From: Plumapathes pennacea
Lineage: Eukaryota > Cnidaria > Anthozoa > Antipatharia > Myriopathidae
Assembly: GCA_964036295.1 (NCBI GenBank)
Contig: OZ038471.1
Coordinates: forward strand, 1,403,001-1,467,000
Length of the DNA stretch: 64,000 bases
Reading direction: 5' to 3'
Part shown: piece after piece, positions 49,973 through 62,400 of the stretch
Position numbering within the stretch: the stretch's first letter is position 1
Layout: every line of letters begins with the position of its first letter
Position numbers and translations under genes: made by a program
The notes under the pieces: model-generated
Databases searched by the model: none
What the model was told of the DNA's origin: nothing
The model's input: the letters and a program-made list of their open reading frames with translations, nothing else

Positions 49973-50989
49973 ATGGGTACTGAATCGTTCACCGTAGCTG
50001 GCCAGTCTGTGGTGGCGGGTCGAATGCAGCTTGCGGCTTTGAATCCAATGATTGGAGGGGAGAATCAAGTAAAAAAAGCCATCGCTCAACATGGTGATGA
50101 GATAGAGACGTTAAAAACTCAGCTGAGAGAAAAGGAAGACGAAATCAATTCTCTTCGGAAGAAGGTGAAGGATTTGGAAAGTAAAAACGGTGACCTGGAG
50201 ATCAAACTGGGGACCAGAGACAGCGAGATTAAGAGCCTGAAAGGAAGGATTGCTAAATTAGAGAAGGAGAAGAAATCTGTTGAAGATGAACTGGCGAGTG
50301 TTCTAGCAAAACTAAGGCGAGTCGAAAGCGAAGTCGACGAACTAAAAGAAGCACGAAACACACAAGAGGACATAAACGCGAAGTTGGAAGAGACCATTGG
50401 AAAATGCAGCAGAAAATTAGAGGGCATGGCTGGAGAGTTAGAAAAATCTAACGAAGAAAACCGTACTTTGAAAAGAGAAGTCAATGATTTGAGAGCCCAA
50501 CAGAAAAATTTGGGGCAAATTGCAAGTTTGGCCGCTCCGGAGGACATGCTCTCCCGCCTTGTTCAACCAGGAACTAAACTTGCGTCGCCAATGCTACTCC
50601 TGGGAGAAATGTGCTGGGAAATCCAAGCCAAAATGTATAAAGCAGTTTTACCAGCTTTTTACACTCCACTCAGGAGTTACAAGATAAAAGCCATCGAAAG
50701 AGACTTGGATAAACTTCCCAAGAGCAAACAAGAGAAAGAAGATGCGAAACGAAGGTACGACAAACTGAAAGAGAAGTTGAATTGGCAAGAGAAATATGTA
50801 GATGTTATGAAGTCTCTACAAGATAGCAGAAACACTGAGGCCCATCCACGATTGACTGAAGAAATGTTATTACATATTGTGGCGGATCTTGAAAAGAAAG
50901 ATTTCCTCAAGGGCTGGTTGTCCCCTGAGAGTATCAAGGAACTCATCGCCATGTGGAAAAACCTCTCTAGCCGTTGTCAACTGAATTAA
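49973..50989 (+). CDS. Coiled-coil protein with C-terminal helical domain carrying RNxxxH (intronless)
   Basis: 338 residues. The ATG at 49,973 has a good context (GCAATGG). Residues 34-180 are strongly charged with heptad leucines/isoleucines (EIETLKTQLREKEDEINSL), a long coiled coil. Residues 203-335 are helical, beginning ASPMLLLGEMCWEIQAKMY. They include R286-N-T-E-A-H291 within a helix-rich segment; R-[ND]-x3-H is the hallmark of HEPN domains, some of which are RNases. At the N-terminus, residues 25-33 (PMIGGENQV) look like the gene 1 motif (TQVGAENQI), but with Pro-Met for the hydrophobic-Gln pair, so it is at best a degenerate RHIM. The gene follows the two RHIM-like genes on the same strand and is also intronless. 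I do not recognise the family with confidence; HEPN membership is a hypothesis. Confidence 0.75.
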   Translation: MGTESFTVAGQSVVAGRMQLAALNPMIGGENQVKKAIAQHGDEIETLKTQLREKEDEINSLRKKVKDLESKNGDLEIKLGTRDSEIKSLKGRIAKLEKEKKSVEDELASVLAKLRRVESEVDELKEARNTQEDINAKLEETIGKCSRKLEGMAGELEKSNEENRTLKREVNDLRAQQKNLGQIASLAAPEDMLSRLVQPGTKLASPMLLLGEMCWEIQAKMYKAVLPAFYTPLRSYKIKAIERDLDKLPKSKQEKEDAKRRYDKLKEKLNWQEKYVDVMKSLQDSRNTEAHPRLTEEMLLHIVADLEKKDFLKGWLSPESIKELIAMWKNLSSRCQLN

Positions 50990-53320
50990 GAACGGACTCG
51001 CAATTGTCTATCTCGAAAATTACTATTCCATGATTCCCCTACTGTTGATACGAAGGTTGAAAGCCTACGTATCCGCTTTTTAGAAACTGAATTAGTATCG
51101 ATCGATGTAGAATATTAGTCCAGTATTGGTGAGCTAGTGTTGTTGGTTACGAAGGGAACTGCTGAACACAATTTTTGCGAACAGCTTTGGCACAAGATAT
51201 CGGCGACAGCGCTGACTAGTTAGTCACTCTAGTGCAATTTCTAGTTTAGCACTTTTTATTCAAATGCACCTAATTTTCGTATGCACTGTTGCTGGTATAA
51301 TTTCTGTAGTACGGTAATCTATACGAACAATTATCGTACAGCCCAAAAGCAAAGACTGTCCACTTCGACTGAATTAGACTTCGCAATACTCAAGATGCTG
51401 AATAGCATCAAAACAACAAAATAGGAAAAAGGAAATCCAGCTAGTTCAAGTCATGCTTTTATCGTTTGAAAGTATCGAATATAGAAAAATGACCGATTCT
51501 ACTTTCGCTCACATATTATTTATAGAAACTCACATAAATAGGCAGGTGAGCTGAAGAACTTGCACAGATTGAAGTAAAAAAACTAGCTGAATGGCGGTAA
51601 TTATCTTGTACAATATTCTGCCGACTTTGAACATATATCTGCCGCTTAACGCGACACCAACAACCAAATGTTTAGATAGTCGACTTTCTAGCATTGTTAC
51701 GACTAGGGAATATGAAAATCATGATCATAAACATTTACTGTTTAGAGCTATACACGGTACAATATGCCTAAAAAATAGGATCAAATTGAGAAAGAAAGTC
51801 TCAGGTCTAACGCAGAATATATTATCACAGCAAAATTTTGTGCCACAAAGCAAAACAACCAATTCCGAGAAAAATATATCGTGCGCATGCTCCCATCAAA
51901 ACACCTGCTGTCTGAACTCGCTCCAGGTCACACTCTTCCGAGGTGCGTAAAAGCAACGCAAGCAGAATAATCGTGAAGTTGTCAGGAATCCTTAGAATAT
52001 TTAGTGTGATTTGCCCAACCCACTTCCTATCTTTTATTTTAAGACCAGCATTTACTTACCTATTTTCACTTACCTTCACTACACTATTTTGTTCAGTATT
52101 TCAGCATGGTGCAAATTCATTCCATGTCGGATGTTTGTGCTGAAAAACCAAACAAACAAGAGCAAAATTTTCTGTGGAGCAAAGACCGGAAACGTGTATA
52201 TTTTTGTTGGTTTCCGGTTACGTAAATACTTTATTACAGAGGCTCTCGGATGACCGTCGAAAACGAAAATCAACGTAATTACAACTGCAGTCACAAAGGC
52301 TGTAATAACACGTTTAACCAATCAGAAGGCAAAGTAAATTATGAAGAAGACACCAATCAGCAGTGCAGGATAACGCCATCGCCATTTTGTTCGCTTGCGC
52401 GAGGAGATCGCAATCGGGTTTTTGGTTTTTGTTCCTGATGGACCGAGAAATACTGCCAAGATTGCTCGGACCATTCCAAAAGGGAGAAGCAAAACCGAAG
52501 CAATTACACGATTACTTTTCCCAGTCATCCTAAAACCGCTCTATAGCCACTGTATTCTGGATAAACAAACAAACAAACAAACAAACAAACGTAGCTATAA
52601 GCAAACTTTATTTAAAACAGTCAAGTGTAGCCAGATGCGCGCGCTCCGCCTCTATTCAGGTTTCCTAAAATTCAACCAAACTATATACACATTCAGTTTA
52701 ATAGAACACCAATGACATTTTGCATTTTCTTTTAAAATATAATCTGTGAACAATTGTTTTATGCTCCTCTTTGGCAAAATGTAGCTCTTTATTAAAAAAA
52801 AAAAAAAAAAAAGCAGAGGTTGTCTTAGACCCCATTTATATAGAGAAGATTTGTCCTGGGAACCCGAGCACCCTGGGAAAACAGACGCCTCTTAGAACGC
52901 ACTCAAAACGGAACCAGCGTCTGAAAAATTACATACTGATGACTTATCACTACCTAGATCTGGTTGCTGAGTAACAGCCAATCAGAGAAACTACCCAAAT
53001 CTGGGTAGATCGCAGTTATAAGAGTTAATCTCAACAACACCATCATCATCGTCATCAACAACAACAACAACAACAACACCAAGAATGCTTTAGTCTCAGG
53101 CGACACGTAACAGAATTTTAAACTCCTGCGGGCAAGTAAAACTACAAATCGTACTTACTCTTGTCATTGAGCTATAAAAAGCTTCTAATAAATATTATTA
53201 ATATTAAGTTTAATAAGTTTAACCATATCGTTGGCGAGAGACTAACACACGGGTTGATAAAAATAATAAAAATAAAATAAAAAACTACGCATATCTGTGG
53301 CACCTGTCTGCAGATTCATT
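50990..53320. other. Intergenic region, no supported gene
   Basis: AT-rich DNA with short open frames lacking recognisable motifs, conserved starts or splice context. It contains a (AAAC)n microsatellite at 52,563-52,590, a run of about 19 A at 52,794-52,812, a CTACCCAAATCTGGGTAG hairpin at about 52,994-53,011 and a (CAA)n run at about 53,054-53,078. It is flanked by the 3' ends of two convergent genes, so parts are probably 3' UTR. Confidence 0.6.
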
Positions 53321-55804
53321 TCAGTGAGTGATAAATGAGATAAGATACTCAGGGTACATTTGGGCGTCGTGGAATACCACGTGGATCTTGGGACCCAGGA
53401 CATTATCCACTAGTGAGTCGTAGAGCTTTTCTGGACATCTTTGGTCAACTGGTGGGGGCTGTTTCATTCCTGACCGGCCCCTGGTGAACTTACCAAGCAG
53501 GACTCGTACTAGGTACATGTGCCTCTCACCATTAAAGCCAGGAGAGGTGTAACCCAAAGAACAGGAGGAGTCCCTGGCAAAGTACACTCCGTTTCCATAC
53601 AGCGCTCCTGTTATAAGAGAATTATCACGTTAGAGACGAATGGTATACAGTGCTCGAAATTAAAATAAAGTCCAGGTTGTCCGGATATGCGCATTAGTTT
53701 GCCCGATGGGTTTTCTCCTGGACGACCAGACTATCAATTTGGCAGAGAACCAGTCGTCCGAGCAAACCTTTTGGTCGTCTCGGACGACCGGACGACCGCT
53801 AAACGTAAGGCCACATTTTCAGTTCGATTACGATGAAAGCACTTACCGTGTGTCCCAGCAAAGCTTCTGTTAAAACCTTGATCATTTATGGCAGCCAAAC
53901 TCCGATCGTTCGTGCCATGGAATAAGAGCTCCTCGTTCTCATTTCCGTTACTTTCCGAGCTCATTTTTCTCTTTCTGACAGCGTAGCTCTCATACAGATA
54001 AGGGTTCTGAACACGCTGGATCTTCAAGATGGTTGCATTTTCTTTTCTTTGGCTTTCGTAGAATCGCTGTTGGACCTCATGACACTCGCGGCAATCCAGA
54101 CTGAGCATGACTAAATAAGATGTAACATAAGCTCCAGTCGGGGTTCGAGGCTGGGGAAACCAGTGACGAGGGAGCAGATCTTCTGCAGAAAATTGAAAAA
54201 AATTACAAAAGCTTTAGCTGGCGTTTGTGGAGGTGAGGTTTGAGAAGAATATTTATTTGTTCAAACTATCATATCAATATTAGATGGAGTTAAAAAATTC
54301 AATGCACAAGACTATCCATGTTGACACAGGGGGAGGGGCACAAGGTGTTGCAACCACAAAAATGGCTGCAAGGAGACTATCTTGGAAGTGAAAGGGTTAA
54401 ATTACATGTTTTGTCAAATAAAGCAAAAAATATCAGTAAATAGCTTACAGTTACCTCCATTTTGCCCCAGCACTTTACGAAGCAAAGGAACACTCGCAGT
54501 CCTTTTGCCGAGAAATGTCACCATCATGCCATGGAAGTCAGCAAAGTATTCACGATCTCCGATCAGGAACTGAACCCCCTCAGACCGGCTCCCTAATGCA
54601 CATTCAAGTAAAGAATTCACTTTCTTGCTACATGGCACTTCTTTACCATTGATTGTGTACACCCATTGAATGTAACAAGAAAGCAATTCATTGTTTGAAC
54701 CTGCTTGACGCTCCTTCACTGTTACAGCGATTTCTTCCCAGATTTTGCAAACTACATTGCAAACATCTTGAGCTCCCCCTGAAACTTGGATGCAACTGTT
54801 GCTGATATCGAGTGAGACATTGTATGTTATTTCATGTGCAAGCAGGCGTTTCCAACAGTCTGCACTCAGGTGGCAGATTTCCTCATGCTTCACTATCTGA
54901 TTAGTGCAAGCCTTCGTTAGTTCCCCTTCAAGATCATGCACAGCCTGGGTTAAGCTTGTTTCATGGTTGGCCAATACATGGAAGTTCACCACGTTTTCCT
55001 TGCGAGGGAATCTTGTGCGTTGGATACCATTTACCTCTGGTCCTGCACCAGGCGACTGTAAGCTTTCACTTTGGTCAGAAAGATGAGAATACTCGTCACT
55101 TGTGAGATTGTTAGAATGTTTTTCAAGCAGCCACTGCTGAAAATGGGAGTGGGAAACACTAGGACTGTAGTGATAGACTACAACTCTAATGATGCGAAGA
55201 TTTTGAGGTGACATCTGAGCAAAGTTCTGGAATGCACTATAGATCACATCAGCAGCATCCATTGGAGACATGTGCAGTATTCCTGTACCGATAACTGGCA
55301 TGGAAATGGATGTGAGGCCTTTGGTATCAGCAAACTGTAAGCACTGCTCAACACAATCTTGAACTAGTGACTTGTTGGCTGAGTGACGACAGAGAACAGC
55401 ATGGAGTATGTGTTTTGTTGGCAAGTCCCCAGCGCTAGTCATAATAACTTGGCCTGGCTCAAATGGGCCATGGAGTTCCATGTTTAGGTCGCACTCAATC
55501 TTAACAAGTGGACCTCCTAACTTGGATATTGCACTGTTGAGAACCCCGCCGGAACACAGGTTCAGTTGGCAATCATTAACTGTGATAATTGCATCAACTT
55601 TTTCCATGGTGATGTCTCCCACACAGACCTGAAGTGTCACTCCTCCCATGTTGATTTCACACGAGTTTTGTGCGTCTACTCCATCCATCAGAACAGCCTC
55701 ATCAAGAATGCCATACTTTACGGCCCTCACCTCTGGTTCGCTGGTGTGTATTCCAACCCCACACTCCTACAAAAATATGTGCAATTATGATTAAAACCTT
55801 CCTG

Positions 55805-55844
<40 letters not shown>

Positions 55845-56041
55845 TTATCATCAGTTCGTTGGTTGTGATCATCCAGGTGAGAATAGTCTTCTTATACTAA
55901 CTGTTAATGCCTGTGAGTTTAAACCATTTGTTATAACAATAACATTACAATAACATGATTGTTACAATACTGCCAATTAGAAGTTATAGTTCATTGGCTG
56001 TAGGTGTTAAGATATACTTGGTTTGTTGTTTGTTTTGTTTG

Positions 56042-56072
<31 letters not shown>

Positions 56073-56750
56073 TTTTTGGGGGGGGGGGGAGGTACAGGGG
56101 CATAAACTGACTTGTTTTGTATGCATGTAGTACAATTTAATCTATTAATCCCCATGATCAACAATAGATCTTGATCAGCCTGAATCCATGGGAAAAAAAA
56201 AGAATTAATTGGCTGCTCTAGAGGAGAGATGTTTCAACAGACCAATTAAGCAGTCACAAGGCATTGTACCTCATCAACAGCAAGGAACTCTGGTAGGAGA
56301 AAAGCCTCTGCCTTGAGTCTCTCTAAACCATCGCAACAATCCTCAGGTGGTACTACTATCACATCTGCACAAGGCTCCATTGTGATTTTACAGCTGTACT
56401 TATTTTCAAGACCCTGTAGCACATAAACGCCGGCACCATATGTGAAGTATTTACGTACTCCTGGTTGACTGGTTTGGACAGTTTTAGATTTTACCCGAAG
56501 GTCAATTATTGCTTTTCTGTTCTTTGACACGCCATGTCTTTGTAGCACAGTTCCGTTGGGGGCGTATTGGTATGATTGGCTTATGTGTGTCAAGCTCTTG
56601 GGGATTTCAAATCTTGCTCTCTTCTTACTCTTCTTCTTTCTCTTTTGTAGACTTTTCGTTCCCTTGAGTTCTTGCACCACCTTTCCATTCTGTAGTGCAA
56701 CTTTCCCCATGTGCTTTTTATGACCAAAGGTAGTAGGCACTGTTAAGCTA
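53321..56750 (-). CDS. Macro-WWE-PARP mono-ADP-ribosyltransferase (PARP10/14/15-like), 5' end uncertain
   Basis: Four coding exons on the minus strand are supported: about 56750-56270, 55766-54455, 54182-53847 and 53607-53321. Phases join cleanly, giving about 805 residues. The first listed exon encodes a basic segment (KRKKKSKKRARF) and an unassigned region; an in-frame stop lies upstream, so an upstream exon may exist. The second holds a macro domain (CVGDITMEKVDAIITVND, then CSGGVLNSAISKLGG; about 55,650-55,180), a linker and a WWE domain (IQWVYTINGKEVP, LIGDREYFADFHGMMV). The last two hold the PARP catalytic domain: LLFHGTND, GALYGNGVYFARD and PKIHVVFHDAQMYPEYL. The catalytic triad reads H-Y-I rather than H-Y-E, as in mono-ADP-ribosyltransferases such as PARP10. 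In the macro domain, VND replaces the usual VNAAN start, so ligand binding may be altered. Likely role: ADP-ribose signalling in stress or antiviral defence. Confidence 0.9.
55805..55843 (+). repeat. (AAC)n microsatellite in PARP intron
   Basis: About 13 uninterrupted AAC units in the intron between the first two PARP exons. The same intron carries GTTTT repeats and a 12-G run at 56,078-56,089. Confidence 0.97.
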
Positions 56751-58828
56751 CTGAAAACATGTGGGTACAGTGGTCACGACTGGTGGGGGTCAGTGTACCT
56801 AATTGGTGAAGACAAAAAATGAAACAAAAATGATTGCAATATTATAAGGTATGAGGTATGACTATAATAGTACAATCTGATGTGATCCGGTGACAAAAAA
56901 TACTTTTTTGGTGTGGAACCAACTTGGAAGTGGCCCAACCCTAATAACTACCAAAACAGGATCATAGGAAGTACATATTCTGATATTGGCCTGATGCCAT
57001 AATATGGCATTAAACCTGATTCCTTTCACTTTTATTTATTTTTATTTACTTTTATTCCTTTTACTTCTTTTACTTACTGATTTCTTTTTGTAAAGTTACA
57101 GCTGCCTTACAAAAGAAATAAATTAACTAATACAATGGATGTGTGGATAAATATGGCGACAGATCTACAAAAACTGTATCGCAAAATACCATCTGCCTCT
57201 GGCATCAGCAAATATTGATCTGCTCATTGCTTAACATGACCCATGTGTGCATGGTACCCCTTAAAATTTAAATTTTGAATGGGAAAGGGAACTTGAGTAC
57301 CCAAATATTTAATAGAAGCTGCCAGCTATATATATACCTGAGTGTCAGTACTTATGCCTCATTATTACAACACTGTCTTATAAGGGGTAACGGTCTCCAA
57401 CCATGCCCTTGGACTAGTCTAAGTCAGCATATGGCACCGTGCACAATTCCACCTGATCAATATTTCAATAAGTGCGCTTGTTTACAGCATTGTCTGAAGT
57501 GTCCTAGTGAGCAGAAATCCACTTTCGAATGCTAAAAACAGTGCACATGTAGGCAGAATGGGATTATGGCCCCTTAAATCGTAACACCACCACAAATACA
57601 CAGCACAGTATTCAGTTCTGACTGCGTACTAGTTTTCTAATTTTGTGTATCCTAATCAATCGATCCTATGCATGCATGCATGAGCACGTTTTACAACATT
57701 GCGAAACATATAACACTATCATAAGCAAAACTAATATCACAGCTGTTACAGAAGCAATACCAAAGATATCGTGAGTTTTCAAATCCAGTGCGTCGCATAT
57801 GATAGGCTTCTTCCAAACATCACGGGAATTGGACTAATTTCTAAGAAGAAGCGACATAAAATACGCGATCGTTGATAAATTGCACTCACGCCATGTGCGA
57901 GCCAATTCGTGTTAATAGATCTCCGCAAAACAAGCATTACGACAGGGATAAATACATGTTCTATACTGAAAGAATACTACATCTTAACTGTTTGAGCTAT
58001 TGGTACAAATTTCAAAGCATCTTCGGCGATTCTTATTACAAACCTGCTGGGAGACGATGCACTTTTCATGAGCGTGACATCCTCAACGCCGAACACTGTA
58101 CAAGCATGACTCAGCATCCAGTCGCTTCTGCTTGACATCCAAAACTATCAAACCATCATATTCTTTCAGCAAATGCTCAAGTGAAAGAATGAAATTGGCC
58201 CCTAGAACAAGCCAACCCCATGCCAACCAGGCTCGATTTTCCCGCACAAGACAAATACTAAATGTGAGGGGGTGGGACAGTTTTATAATGTCGACTCCCA
58301 CGCTGAACTAGCAGCTGTTTTGTGAGCAGGCAAGCTTTTTTTCTTTTTTTTTTTTAATACCAAAAAACATTCGCTTGTATGAATGCGGAAAATTTTGAAC
58401 ATCTAAACAAAATTCGGTTTGCCAGTCACAATTTACGCGGGGTGGGTGGGGGGTGGGGGTGGGAGGTATGTGGACTATTTCTGCGGTTTGGCGTGAGTCC
58501 TGAAAACATAGATTGTTCCAGCATGGCATTTCCGCATCAACCAGGAAACCAACAAGAAGATGCTATTCATCACATTCAAAGGCGCGATTGACTGAAAATA
58601 TTTGCTTTGTGTACTGGAACTTTCTAACAGGACATTTGACTGACTTGGACGCTAAAGCGGGGAAATCGTCAAAACAGTCACACTCAAGATACTTCTGTAA
58701 ACGAAAAACAATACTCGCCTGGGGATGTTTGATCTTGAACCGGAACAGCGCAAGACGCACCGACTAAGCTGCATATCTTATTTCAATTTATGACCGTCTT
58801 CACTATATAAGGCTTTTTTTCTTGAAGA
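56751..58828. other. Intergenic region between PARP and CAND1, no supported gene
   Basis: Probably includes the PARP promoter and possibly an undetected 5' exon. Pyrimidine-rich TTTATTTTTATTTACTTT low-complexity sequence lies at about 57,030-57,075 and a GCATGCATGCATG run at about 57,668. Short frames such as 58,083-58,301 on the minus strand have no recognisable motif. Confidence 0.5.
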
Positions 58829-58834
58829 TTTATT
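58829..58834 (-). terminator. Candidate polyadenylation signal for CAND1
   Basis: AATAAA on the minus strand (TTTATT on the plus strand), about 645 bp downstream of the CAND1 stop codon. It is a plausible 3' end for the transcript, not proven. Confidence 0.35.
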
Positions 58835-59477
58835 GCCCAGCCTACTGAGAAGCGCTGCTCTACTCGATGACGTAATGTATAATTGCGTGCGCGCGTGTGT
58901 GTATGAGGGGGAGAACTTTTTAAGTTCGTCACCTTCCTCAGGATGCACAGCTCGTCAATATTGAAATATCTGTTGAGTACATTTCCTAATAAGGACGGTA
59001 TGGTTTTTCAGGGTTTTCTCTCGTAAACAGCGTCACACAAATTACTATTCCAGAGGAGTTTTGTTTTCGACTGCTATATTGAATTATACCAAACGGGAAC
59101 TTATTTCGTTGCTGAGCAACACTAGAGAACCAAGGGAAGAAAAAGAAGCATCCAGAAATTTATGGACAGTGATCGAATTTTCAAGTAAACCAAGCTATTT
59201 TTTTTTTTTTTTTTTTTTTTACTTATTACGGGGATTGTACAGAAGGGCGACACTGCCAGGCTTAGATTACAATGCAAAACAATAAACATTTGCTTTGGGC
59301 AGCGGAAGGGTATTAAACACTCGATATCTTTTGTTTTTCTCTTTGCTCTTAGCACAAGCAAATCTATCAGGGATGGAAATGTGAACAGCACCACCGTGTG
59401 ATTGAACCATTTTCTAGATATTATCAAACTGTAGTAAAGCAATGTTCTTCCGGTAGCGTGTGGTCAGCGGACCCTCC

Positions 59478-62400
59478 TCAGCTAGTGTCCATGCTCTCTG
59501 CCGATCCAGCATCTCTCTGAATTGAATCGAACATCGTCGACAACTCCGTGTTGGACTTTATTTGCGAGAGGAACTCGCTAAGCAGCGGACTTTTGTCTGA
59601 AAGGAAGAAAACACAAACAAACAAACAACAACAACAACAACAACAACAAAAAAGTTGATATAGCAAACGAAAACAGCACACAGCATCATGGCATCAGTGA
59701 GTAAGTAAGTGAATATGTGAGTGAATAAGTCAGTGAGTGAGTGATGAGACTTACCACTGTCTTGGATGGACAGCAGAGCCGCTACAGCTCTCAAGGCAGA
59801 TCTCTTAAGTTCGTCTTGTTTCTCAAACTCCTGTTTGACTGAGTTCGCCTTGACTTTGGTTTGCAGTGTGGCGCGGAGGGGTTCCACCAGAATATCCACC
59901 CCTGCAAAAGAGATTAAACGCTGAATTCTCACTACGTCTCCAATACATTTTCTTCCTGAATGGTTGGAAGAATCGCTGTCAAAAGGCTCAGGCGCTAAGC
60001 CCAGTAACATATCAGCTGCCATGAATCTTTGCAGCCAGGAACTTTGATATTCTCCAGGGTCACTCCAGATATTCAAAACACGATCAGGCTTTGAAAACGG
60101 GAAGGTTTCACTTAATGTCCTTGATATGTTTTGAGCTAAACTAGAACTCTTTTAGTTAGTCTTTGAACAAAAACCTTTCCAGAAGTTCATTGGCCAAGAG
60201 GTCGAAGGAAAGTATTCGTGTACTAGCTTTGGGATTTTGAACTGCATGCGCAAGCTTTGATGAACACTGTCACACAGAATTAGACTTACGTTGTAATATC
60301 GCATTCGGACAAAGAGAAGAAAGGCGAACCAACATCAGGAAAGTCAACATCTGTTGATAAGGCACACAATCGGTAGATGAGAAAAATACACAAGCAACAG
60401 GAACACCGAAAAAAAAAAAAAAAAAAAAAAATCGAAACGGAGGAAGAGAGGGAGGTATACGAGAAAGAGAGTGTGAAAAAAAGGGAGGGGAGCGATAAAG
60501 AGGAACATGGGGAGAGAGGGAGGGAGGAGTCGAAAAAAATGAGACTAGAAAAAAAGGGAGGACAGGAATTTCTTCATCAATTATCCGTAGAACTTCAGAG
60601 CGGAAGAGTTTACTTGTCACCTTGATATCGTAGTGATCTTTCAGTCCGTCTTCTACATGACTTAGAAAATCAAAAATGTCCAGTCTGTCAAGGCAGGTGT
60701 CGAGCAAAGTGTACATACACTCAAAGGCAGCCTGCAACAAGACAGGAAAAGCTCAGGTTATACTTCAGAAACACGCGTCTAGTGACAAAAGAAGAGGCAG
60801 CAAAACATCTGATATTAACCCTTTTGAGAAGCACAATTGCATAAAAGAAATAACACCCCCCCTCCGAAGAAAATAAAAATAGGACGGAAATTAATATCAC
60901 CTTTCTGATGTCCAGACCATCGTCTACAGTGTGTTTGAATGGCCCCATCTCCACCTCACGAATAAGCTCTTTCTACAACAAACAAACAAACAAACAAGCA
61001 CCACAAATGAGCACAAATTCCCCCATGATTAGCCTACGTAGCTAGGGGGGGGGGGGGGGGGGGGGATCCGCGTTTGCTCGTTCCAGTCTACCTTCCTCCC
61101 CCGCCCCCTCTCCCTCCCATCCCCCCGGAGTGCCAAGCAACGCAGGTTACTCCATGATAGACAAGCCAATCGTCAAGTCGAATCCTGTCCCGGAATTCCA
61201 CTCCCACAATCACATCGAGTGGAAGTGAGGGATTAGGGGGAAATGGGATACAGGAAGTAGTACCAGGGCGGTACAGACAGGTCATGAACTCAATGTGGAT
61301 TTACACCCACGATGTAAGTTCTTTTCGAATTACGAGTCATCCATTTATAAATAGCATAACATATTTCCTTACCCTAACTTTAGTTTCATTATACAGCTGT
61401 GGCAGGATGTCCTCAAGTAGATCTCTAATCAGGCTTGGCTTGTTGTGTGCAGCAGAATTAAACGTCACGAGTGCCACGCGCCGAACATTCTGAAAATATA
61501 AGAGGATCAAGATGATAAACAATGTGTCCTGTTTCATCGTGTGTGGTACAATATTAAATCATGTGCAGTAAAACTAAAATCAACAAGTGTCATGCGAACG
61601 TGTGAGAGCATCGATGTGTTGTTTGTCGTTTAGTGCTCCGTGTAGTAGAACTTGAACGTCACAAGTGTCACGCATTCATTCTAAAATTCATTCTAAAAAG
61701 TGTGAGAAGATCAATATTTAGGGCGCGTTCGATTTGATCTATTCCGGAATAAAAATAGCGCTGCTGATCGGTAAAATTCTTTGGTTTGGAGCTGATTAAG
61801 GTTAGGATGAATCGGGAGCTGTTCAAAATGCAAGCATGGAGGTTTTTGAAACAATTTCGAACAAAATCTCCCCCAGAACAAGCAAAACCTTCGGTCATTT
61901 TAGCTATTCCTATTCTGGAATAGACCGAATCGAACGCACCCTTAATGTTGCGCCAAACGTTGCAGATTTCAACGTCACATGTTGAACATCACGAGTGCAC
62001 GCGTGTGTCACCCGCCGGACATTCTGAAAAGTATGAGGACATCGATATTTTATGCTGTGTCACGTGTAGCAGATTTCAACGCCATGACTCATGTCGTTCA
62101 AATTTGCCACATGTGACACAGCACGAGTGTCACGCGCTGGACATTCTGAAATTGTGAGGACATCGATATTAATGTTGTGTCCCGTCCCGGAAATTCTGGA
62201 AAGTTTATGATTCAAGCTTTTACGATATACTTAACATAAAACAGCACAGAGCGGCCCCGTGACACAATGTTCATACGTAATGTAAGCACTCACCAAGTCT
62301 GGGTCCTGAACCGTTTTGAGGAACTCTCCAATACAGCCCTTCAGCAGTGTGTCGATAGCCTGGGGCTAAAAAACAACGACACGATTCCTTTATATGTGGA

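Noticed and set aside
50119..50547. 142-codon Ser/Phe-rich antisense frame
   Set aside because: Shadow of the Lys/Glu-rich coiled coil on the opposite strand.
51591..51950. 119-codon frame starting MAVIILYNIL
   Set aside because: No motif, poor start context and AT-rich composition typical of the surrounding non-coding DNA.
61088..61285. Minus-strand frame with [22 protein letters not shown]
   Set aside because: Lies inside a CAND1 intron next to a 21-G run; it could be a transposon remnant but no family can be named from sequence alone.
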